From: Gemmatimonadales bacterium UBA2975
GTDB taxonomy: Bacteria > Gemmatimonadota > Gemmatimonadetes > Longimicrobiales > Gaopeijiaceae
Reading direction: 5' to 3'
DNA: 20,239 bases
Assembly: GCA_002348265.1 (NCBI GenBank)
Contig: DEAT01000031.1
Location: forward strand, 1-20,239
Shown: positions 15,551 to 20,239 of the stretch, in pieces
Layout of the letters: each line of letters opens with the position of its first letter
Position numbering within the stretch: the stretch's first letter is position 1
Position numbers and translations under genes: made by a program
Notes under the pieces: model-generated
Databases searched by the model: none
The model's input: the letters and a program-made list of their open reading frames with translations, nothing else
Told to the model about the DNA's origin: nothing

Positions 15551-16717
15551 TTATCCGGCGGTCAGAGCGCTTAACCTGGACCAGACCGCGGTCACTGCTT
15601 TCGCTCCCGAGTCGACTTCATCCTCCGTCGTGTCACGTCCTACCGAAAGACGGATTGTGGACAACGAGTCCTCGGGACCGTAAAGAGCTCTGATCACGTG
15701 ACTGCTTTTGTGCGCCCCACTGTGACATGCGGAGCCACCGGAGGCGGCTGTGCCCTCTAGATCAAGAGCCGTTAACAATGCTCCCGCGTCCTCGATATCG
15801 GGAATCCCCACGCTTAGTACGTGGGGCACTCGCGGTGCGGCTCCGCAGTTGATCCTTAGCCCTGGAATATTGCTCAGGAGTTGGGCCTGGAGGCGATCTC
15901 TCATCATCTCCATATGGGCTGAGGCTGAATCCAGATCTGAGACTGCAAGATGAACAGCCTCTGCGAGGCCAACGGCGCCCGCGACATCTTCCGTTCCCGG
16001 CCGCAAGGACCGTTCTTGACCTCCACCGAAGATCAGAGGTTCGACTTGGGTACCGTTCCGGATGTAGAGAACGCCACACCCTCGCGGGCCACCGAGCTTG
16101 TGTCCGGTAGCTGTTAGAAGGTCTACCCCTAATTCGGAGACGTTGACCGGAACTTTGCCGACAGCCTGAGATGCGTCGGTGTGCACTACTACGTTGGACG
16201 GTTTCCCCCATTCGCAAACTTCTGAGAGAGGGAGTAGTAGACCCGTCTCGTTGTTTGCCCACATGAATGACACTAGGCAGGGTAGTTTGCTTGGGTTCGC
16301 GGCATTGAGTCCCCCCCCAATCGTGCCCGCGGGTGTTAGTGGAATCGTCCGGAGCTCTGCTTCACCTCGGCTTTCAAGCCATTGTGCAGGCTTGATAACA
16401 GCGCTGTGCTCAATCTCAGACACGAGGATGAGTGGCTTCGAGTCAGGAAAAGCATAGGCTAGGGACCTAGTCCCTCCTATCACTCCCAGATTGTCTGATT
16501 CTGTACCACCGCGAACGAAGATGATTTCGGACGGACTTGCCCCAATCGCCGAGGCTAGCTTAGCACGAGCGTTTTCGAGTGCGGCTGAAGTATCTTGCCC
16601 CCACTGATGGCTGCTCGACGGGTTTCCGAAGCGATGCCAAAGATATGGCTCCATTGCTGCAATGACTTCGGCACGCATTGGAGTCGTTGCAGCGTGGTCA
16701 AGGTATGCCGTAGACAT
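15551..16717 (-). CDS. cysteine desulfurase, NifS/IscS class
   Basis: A PLP enzyme that removes sulfur from cysteine and holds it as a persulfide. The 388-residue protein starts with YLDHAATTPMR and has RGGTESDN, His104 in SEIEHSAV, WANNETG, TDASQAVGK (Asp181, Gln184), the PLP lysine in TGHKLGGPRG (Lys207), RPGTEDV, and the active Cys331 in GGSACHSG. The neighbouring mnmA suggests that tRNA thiolation is a main use, as for Bacillus YrvO, though Fe-S cluster supply cannot be excluded because no iscU or other partner is visible here. The codons for residues 133-136 include a run of eight G. No good Shine-Dalgarno precedes the start. Names used for such genes are nifS, iscS or yrvO; sequence alone does not choose. 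Confidence 0.94.
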   Translation of the reverse strand: MSTAYLDHAATTPMRAEVIAAMEPYLWHRFGNPSSSHQWGQDTSAALENARAKLASAIGASPSEIIFVRGGTESDNLGVIGGTRSLAYAFPDSKPLILVSEIEHSAVIKPAQWLESRGEAELRTIPLTPAGTIGGGLNAANPSKLPCLVSFMWANNETGLLLPLSEVCEWGKPSNVVVHTDASQAVGKVPVNVSELGVDLLTATGHKLGGPRGCGVLYIRNGTQVEPLIFGGGQERSLRPGTEDVAGAVGLAEAVHLAVSDLDSASAHMEMMRDRLQAQLLSNIPGLRINCGAAPRVPHVLSVGIPDIEDAGALLTALDLEGTAASGGSACHSGAHKSSHVIRALYGPEDSLSTIRLSVGRDTTEDEVDSGAKAVTAVWSRLSALTAG

Positions 16718-16796
16718 ATTAGAATGAGGTTGATTGCTTGGGTTGGGGCGCTTTGTAAGTTAACCGGGCTAACGCGAGCAACACTATGTAATCTAA
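16718..16796. promoter_or_regulatory. divergent promoter region
   Basis: This 79-nt gap separates the divergent desulfurase and HIRAN-like genes, so it should hold promoters for both. Plus-strand reading shows TATGTA at 16786-16791 close to the ATG at 16797. On the minus strand TTGCTC and TTACAA are 17 nt apart, a possible pair for the desulfurase. A short imperfect inverted repeat (GTTAACCGGGCTAAC, 16758-16772) lies between them and could be an operator. None of these boxes is strong, so the assignment rests mainly on gene layout. Confidence 0.4.
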
Positions 16797-17138
16797 ATGC
16801 TGAGAATTTCTCCACCGTTTCCTTTTGGACAGCCTAGAACTTTTCGGGCGACATTGCATGGGACCGTATTCTCAGGGCGTGATGATTACATCGAACAGTT
16901 GAAAGATGGAGACGTCCTTACACTGATTCCGGATCCACCGGTTCAGGATGCTCCTGAAGTTTGGGCTCATATGGAAACCGGTGAGCCGATCGGTCATCTC
17001 CCTCCGGATGTGAGTTGGTGGTTGTGGCCGTGGATGGTCGAGGGAGGAGCGGCAACTGGAGTGTTGTTGCGCGTCCGAGGAAGAGAGGTTCCTTCATGGA
17101 GAAGACTTCTTCTGGAAGTTTCCTGTGTGACCAGTTAG
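16797..17138 (+). CDS. small stand-alone HIRAN-like domain protein
   Basis: About 113 residues. The centre reads like a HIRAN domain: HGTVFSGRDDYIEQLKDGD at about 21-39, LTLIPDPP, a Val-rich strand, then ETGEPIGHLPPDVSWWLWPW near 61-80 and a final strand GVLLRVRG. In HIRAN proteins the corresponding parts are the G.R...L..GD.L.L..EP core and the IG.LP turn followed by a helix; the domain binds 3' DNA ends in HLTF-like enzymes. The usual NPYDPNA segment is only loosely matched here (PPVQDAPEV). No helicase, nuclease or other domain is attached. It is divergent from the desulfurase and converges with bshB1, only 3 nt apart. The family call is from memory of motifs; the role is unknown. Confidence 0.65.
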   Translation: MLRISPPFPFGQPRTFRATLHGTVFSGRDDYIEQLKDGDVLTLIPDPPVQDAPEVWAHMETGEPIGHLPPDVSWWLWPWMVEGGAATGVLLRVRGREVPSWRRLLLEVSCVTS

Positions 17139-17141
17139 GGG

Positions 17142-17876
17142 TCAGAACGTGGAAACGCCCAAATCAGACAGTTCGTCTACCTCAAAGGTCTCGTCAGTGC
17201 GGTAGGGTTCTCCGTAAGGGGTGCGTATCAAAGAGCCATAGTGAGCTGTTTTAGCCCGTATTTGGGCGAAAAGATCACGATCGCCTCCAGGAAACACTTC
17301 TCCGGCTTGTATAGCTTGGTCGAACTGAGACACGTACTTGGAGATGGCGTCGAGCTTGAGGTCCATTTGCTCAGTGATGTCGATTACGAAGTCTGGAGGT
17401 GAGGCGTCTTCTCGAAAGGCAGTCGCATAAACGAGCTTATGTGGGCGGTGGGGTTCACCTGGGACGTCCAGCTTTAGTAAGCCTGAGAGAAAGCAGGCAT
17501 CTCGAACTAGTTCTGAAGCGACGCGGTGATCTCGATGGCGTCCAAATTTCCAATGTGTGATCACCACACGGGGCCGAAGTCTGCGGAGAAGCTTGGCGAC
17601 GAGGAGTCGTGACTCATGGTCGTTCTCTAGAAATGCATCAGGAAGCTCAGCGCAGACACGGACTGCAAGCCCCATTACATCACCCGCGGCTGTGGCTTCA
17701 CGAGCTCGGATGCCTACTGAGCCTGAACTACCCATTTCACCGGCAGTAAGATCAACGACTCCCACACGTTTACCCCTCGAAGCGCTCTTAATAAGAGTGC
17801 CTCCGCAAAGTAACTCTGCATCATCAGGGTGTGCCATGATCGCCAGCAAGTCGAGTGGCGGGTTTAACTCACTCAT
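17142..17876 (-). CDS. bshB1: PIG-L deacetylase, probable bacillithiol biosynthesis BshB1
   Basis: BshB1 removes the acetyl group from GlcNAc-malate, the second step of bacillithiol synthesis; bacillithiol is a low-molecular-weight thiol used in place of glutathione. The zinc motif AHPDDAE is at 15-21 and the third ligand is in GRHRDH (His114, Asp116, His117). DLTAGEMGSSGS and the C-terminal SLIRTPYGEPYRTDETF are closer to BshB1 than to MshB or other PIG-L enzymes. The 244-residue length fits. The gene begins 3 nt after an ABC permease on the same strand and is probably in that operon. bshA and bshC are not in the window. A BshB2-like or other PIG-L activity remains possible. Confidence 0.85.
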   Translation of the reverse strand: MSELNPPLDLLAIMAHPDDAELLCGGTLIKSASRGKRVGVVDLTAGEMGSSGSVGIRAREATAAGDVMGLAVRVCAELPDAFLENDHESRLLVAKLLRRLRPRVVITHWKFGRHRDHRVASELVRDACFLSGLLKLDVPGEPHRPHKLVYATAFREDASPPDFVIDITEQMDLKLDAISKYVSQFDQAIQAGEVFPGGDRDLFAQIRAKTAHYGSLIRTPYGEPYRTDETFEVDELSDLGVSTF

Positions 17877-17879
17877 TAG

Positions 17880-19202
17880 CTATTCGAATCTGAGGGCAGC
17901 GACTGGTTCAAGCCGGCTGGCTCGGTATGCTGGGAGAAGTCCAAACAGCATGCCCGTGATGGTGGCGGTGCCCAGCGATACAGTGATTGCCCATGCGGGG
18001 ATTTCTGCAGGAAGGGGAGTAAGGTTAGCGACGGCTTCAGACATTCCCCATCCGATCAGCAGGCCGACTGCTGCTCCTGCACATGTCAGCAGTGACGCTT
18101 CTAGCAGGAACTGCCATAGTATCTCTCGCCTAGTGGCACCGACTGCTTTTCGGACCCCTATCTCCCGGGTTCTTTCAGTAACCGAGATCAACATGATCCC
18201 GATCACACCTACGCCTCCGACGAGTAGACCGGCAGATGCTAGGAGTAGGATTACTAGGAAGAAAACTCCGGTGAGTTGGTTAAAGAGATCGGCTATCTGC
18301 TGCGTCGATAAAAGAGCGAAGTTGTTCTCCTCTCTTGGCCCTAGACCGCGTATTCCTCGCATGGTGGCAATGACATCATCCTTTACCCTATCGACTGGAA
18401 TCCCTTCTTTCGGTACGACCGCAACCTGTGCCAAGAACGTGCTTTGTCGAAGCCGTCGGACTGATGCCGTCCATGGAAAGATGGCCCAGTTTTGAAACGC
18501 CGTGCTGAAGATGTTTTCTGCTGGCTCATACACCCCAATTACTGTGAACGGCTCTTGAGTACCGCCTCGCCCGTTTCGGTTCGTTATTCGGACCCGTCTT
18601 CCTATCGGATCCCTTTGTCCGAAAAGCTGTTCGGCGAGGCCTGTGCTGATGATGACTACGGCTCTGTTCTGCTGGAGTTCGCCGGTTGTGAAGTCTCTAC
18701 CAACAGTGAAATCACCTGGCTGGTAAGCCGCCCATCCTGCTGACGTGCCGGTTGCCGTGACATTGTCCATGCGCTCACCTTCAAACTCAATATCTACCTG
18801 AAACGCTCCGAGATCGAATAGCGCATCTGAGACAGATGGTAGTGCTTCGATTTTCCGGGCCTCTTCTGGCTCGATCTCGGGCTTGCCCCACCATGGGGGG
18901 CGTTGCCCGTCGTTTTCTATGGAGATAGCGGTGAAGTCGAACCGCATAACGACAAAATTGTCCGGTCCCGCCGATTCAAAAGCCTCCATTACCGTAGAAC
19001 GAAGTCCAGTCATGAGTGCACCTATCGCGACTACGACTGAAACCCCGACTGCGACACCGAGGACCGTTAGAATCGATCGGAGTAGGTTGGCTCGCATAGC
19101 ATCCCTTGCTATACGAAAACCTTCAGTGAGAGCTGAAAGACCGCTGGCTCCGCGATCTAGTCTTTTTACTAGATCATTGTCTGCTGAGAGGTTTTTGCTC
19201 AT
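17880..19202 (-). CDS. MacB/FtsX-type ABC transporter permease
   Basis: A 440-residue permease of the type VII (mechanotransmission) ABC class. One helix at about 42-65 (ILTVLGVAVGVSVVVAIGAL) is followed by a large periplasmic MacB-type domain of about 240 residues, then three helices near 309-341, 367-387 and 401-423. The cytoplasmic ERTREIGVRKAVGA (about 343-356) between helices 2 and 3 is the typical coupling motif. The frame runs on to an ATG at 19310, but the start at 19202 is chosen because GAGG lies 6 nt before it and the ATG overlaps the upstream stop as ATGA. The substrate cannot be told. Its partner permease is immediately upstream and bshB1 is 3 nt downstream. Confidence 0.9.
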   Translation of the reverse strand: MSKNLSADNDLVKRLDRGASGLSALTEGFRIARDAMRANLLRSILTVLGVAVGVSVVVAIGALMTGLRSTVMEAFESAGPDNFVVMRFDFTAISIENDGQRPPWWGKPEIEPEEARKIEALPSVSDALFDLGAFQVDIEFEGERMDNVTATGTSAGWAAYQPGDFTVGRDFTTGELQQNRAVVIISTGLAEQLFGQRDPIGRRVRITNRNGRGGTQEPFTVIGVYEPAENIFSTAFQNWAIFPWTASVRRLRQSTFLAQVAVVPKEGIPVDRVKDDVIATMRGIRGLGPREENNFALLSTQQIADLFNQLTGVFFLVILLLASAGLLVGGVGVIGIMLISVTERTREIGVRKAVGATRREILWQFLLEASLLTCAGAAVGLLIGWGMSEAVANLTPLPAEIPAWAITVSLGTATITGMLFGLLPAYRASRLEPVAALRFE

Positions 19203-20239
19203 TCGTACCTCAGGGCGTCGACAGGGTCGAGTTTCGAGGCCTGAGACGCTGGGTAAACGCCTGCGATTATTCCTACAGTGAGTCCCAGAGTTATTCCCAA
19301 GGCGATCCAACGAGGAGCTACCGCTGCAGGGATAGGTGATACTGCTGCAAGTATTTGGGCGATCGTCAGTCCGACACCGACGCCCAGAGCCCCTCCGATC
19401 GTGCAGAGGGTGGCTGACTCAATTAGGACCTGGGTTAGGATGTCTCGGCGCCTCGCCCCTAGGGCTTTACGAACGCCGATTTCTCGAGTCCGTTCCATGA
19501 CGGATACGAGCATGATGTTCATGATCACGATCCCACCGACCACTAAAGCAATTGATACTAGCATCGGCAGAGCTGTGAAGAGCATTCGCGATATGTTGTC
19601 CCAGAAACTGATTGCCTCGTCGGCTGTTTCCAGGGAAAAATCGGGTTCTTCTGTGGGCCTAAGCCTATGCCGGACCCGCATGATCCCCTCTACCTGGAGC
19701 TGGATGTCTCTGAGTTCGTCGGGATTGAGGGCCTGAATGACGATGTTGTCTACGTAGCCGCGCGGGGCCGTAATAGACCTGATCTGCGACCGCGCAGGAG
19801 CGATCACGATGTTGTCCTGTGACTCTCCGAAAAGGGATCCTCTCTCCTCAAGTACCCCGACTACCCGGTAGGGAAAACCTCGAATCCGGACAGAGCGTCC
19901 CACTGGCTCGAGTCCCTCAAAAACTTTTTCCGCTGTTTCTGAACCTATGACTAGGACTGGTGAGCCAGACTTGTCCTCTTGCGCTGTGAATGCTCGCCCT
20001 TCGGTGATATCGAGGTCCCGGATCTCAAAGATCTCCGGTGTCGCGCCAAGGACCTGCACTCCACTCGCCGTCCGGCCATTGTCGCCCACAATGGACGAGC
20101 CCGTCCTGCTCTCTACCCCTACTTGTGCAGATAAGATGATTTGTTCCCTCAGAGCATCTGCGTCAGCAAATGTGAGCCGAGGCCTTCTCTGCTGCTCACG
20201 GCGTGCTTCCCGGCTCTCGTTGATGCTCACCGAAGGCGA
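19199..20239 (-). CDS. MacB/FtsX-type ABC transporter permease, N-terminus outside the window
   Basis: The visible 346 residues cover most of the periplasmic domain and the three C-terminal helices. ERTREIGVRKALGARRRDIL follows the first of these, as in the neighbour, and the protein ends YPASQASKLDPVDALRYE. The N-terminal helix normal for the family is missing only because the frame stays open to the window edge; the GTG at 20230 is not a credible start. The stop overlaps the next permease ATG (ATGA), so two different permeases are made in balance, perhaps as a heterodimer. In this class each works with a MacB-like ATPase and often a periplasmic adaptor; neither is in view and both are probably upstream, beyond 20239. 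Confidence 0.9.
   Translation of the reverse strand, partial: SPSVSINESREARREQQRRPRLTFADADALREQIILSAQVGVESRTGSSIVGDNGRTASGVQVLGATPEIFEIRDLDITEGRAFTAQEDKSGSPVLVIGSETAEKVFEGLEPVGRSVRIRGFPYRVVGVLEERGSLFGESQDNIVIAPARSQIRSITAPRGYVDNIVIQALNPDELRDIQLQVEGIMRVRHRLRPTEEPDFSLETADEAISFWDNISRMLFTALPMLVSIALVVGGIVIMNIMLVSVMERTREIGVRKALGARRRDILTQVLIESATLCTIGGALGVGVGLTIAQILAAVSPIPAAVAPRWIALGITLGLTVGIIAGVYPASQASKLDPVDALRYE

Noticed and set aside
19203..19310. Extra 36 residues at the start of the 440-residue permease if the ATG at 19310 is used
   Set aside because: This part overlaps the coding end of the upstream permease and looks unlike a membrane-protein N-terminus; the ATG at 19202 has a ribosome site and the ATGA overlap.

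Overview
The window looks like a conserved housekeeping stretch of a bacterial chromosome with GC near one half. Best guess for the source is Gemmatimonadota or a close relative. The reasons are a DUF2232-type membrane gene between rpsR and rplI, a cysteine-free S18 with an acidic N-terminal extension, a bacillithiol gene (bshB1), and the run rsfS - pseudo-NTPase - smc - aroF - ffs - dnaX - ybaB - recR. This is inferred from gene content and order only; no 16S or marker search could be run. No mobile element, CRISPR array, tRNA or rRNA was seen.

Plus strand, 1-14401. It opens inside rpsR (S18), then a multi-pass DUF2232-like protein, rplI (L9) and rsfS: a ribosome-assembly block. A small protein resembling a ParA or tyrosine-kinase NTPase but lacking its P-loop follows, 3 nt before smc (chromosome condensation). 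Next come aroF (DAHP synthase with a ferredoxin-like regulatory domain) and the SRP RNA gene ffs with its own recognisable promoter. The replication/recombination set dnaX-ybaB-recR is followed by a small single-helix membrane protein. Then pgsA (phospholipid synthesis) and cinA lie 1 nt apart, and grpE-dnaJ (DnaK co-chaperones) close the plus-strand run. Spacing is tight throughout, so several operons are likely.

Minus strand, 14476-16717: mnmA and a cysteine desulfurase, 10 nt apart. Together they form a plausible pathway for 2-thiouridine in tRNA, with the desulfurase supplying sulfur to MnmA. Divergent from them at 16797 is a small plus-strand gene that looks like a free-standing HIRAN domain.

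Minus strand, 17142-20239: two MacB/FtsX-type ABC transporter permeases overlapping by ATGA, the upstream one cut by the window edge, then bshB1 3 nt downstream. This is probably one operon; the ATPase and adaptor are presumably outside the window.

The window is mostly ordinary core genome. The points most worth a second look are the pseudo-NTPase coupled to smc, the stand-alone HIRAN-like gene, the odd apical loop of the SRP RNA, the S18 extension, and the small membrane protein behind recR. No gap between genes exceeds about 240 bases, and that one holds ffs.
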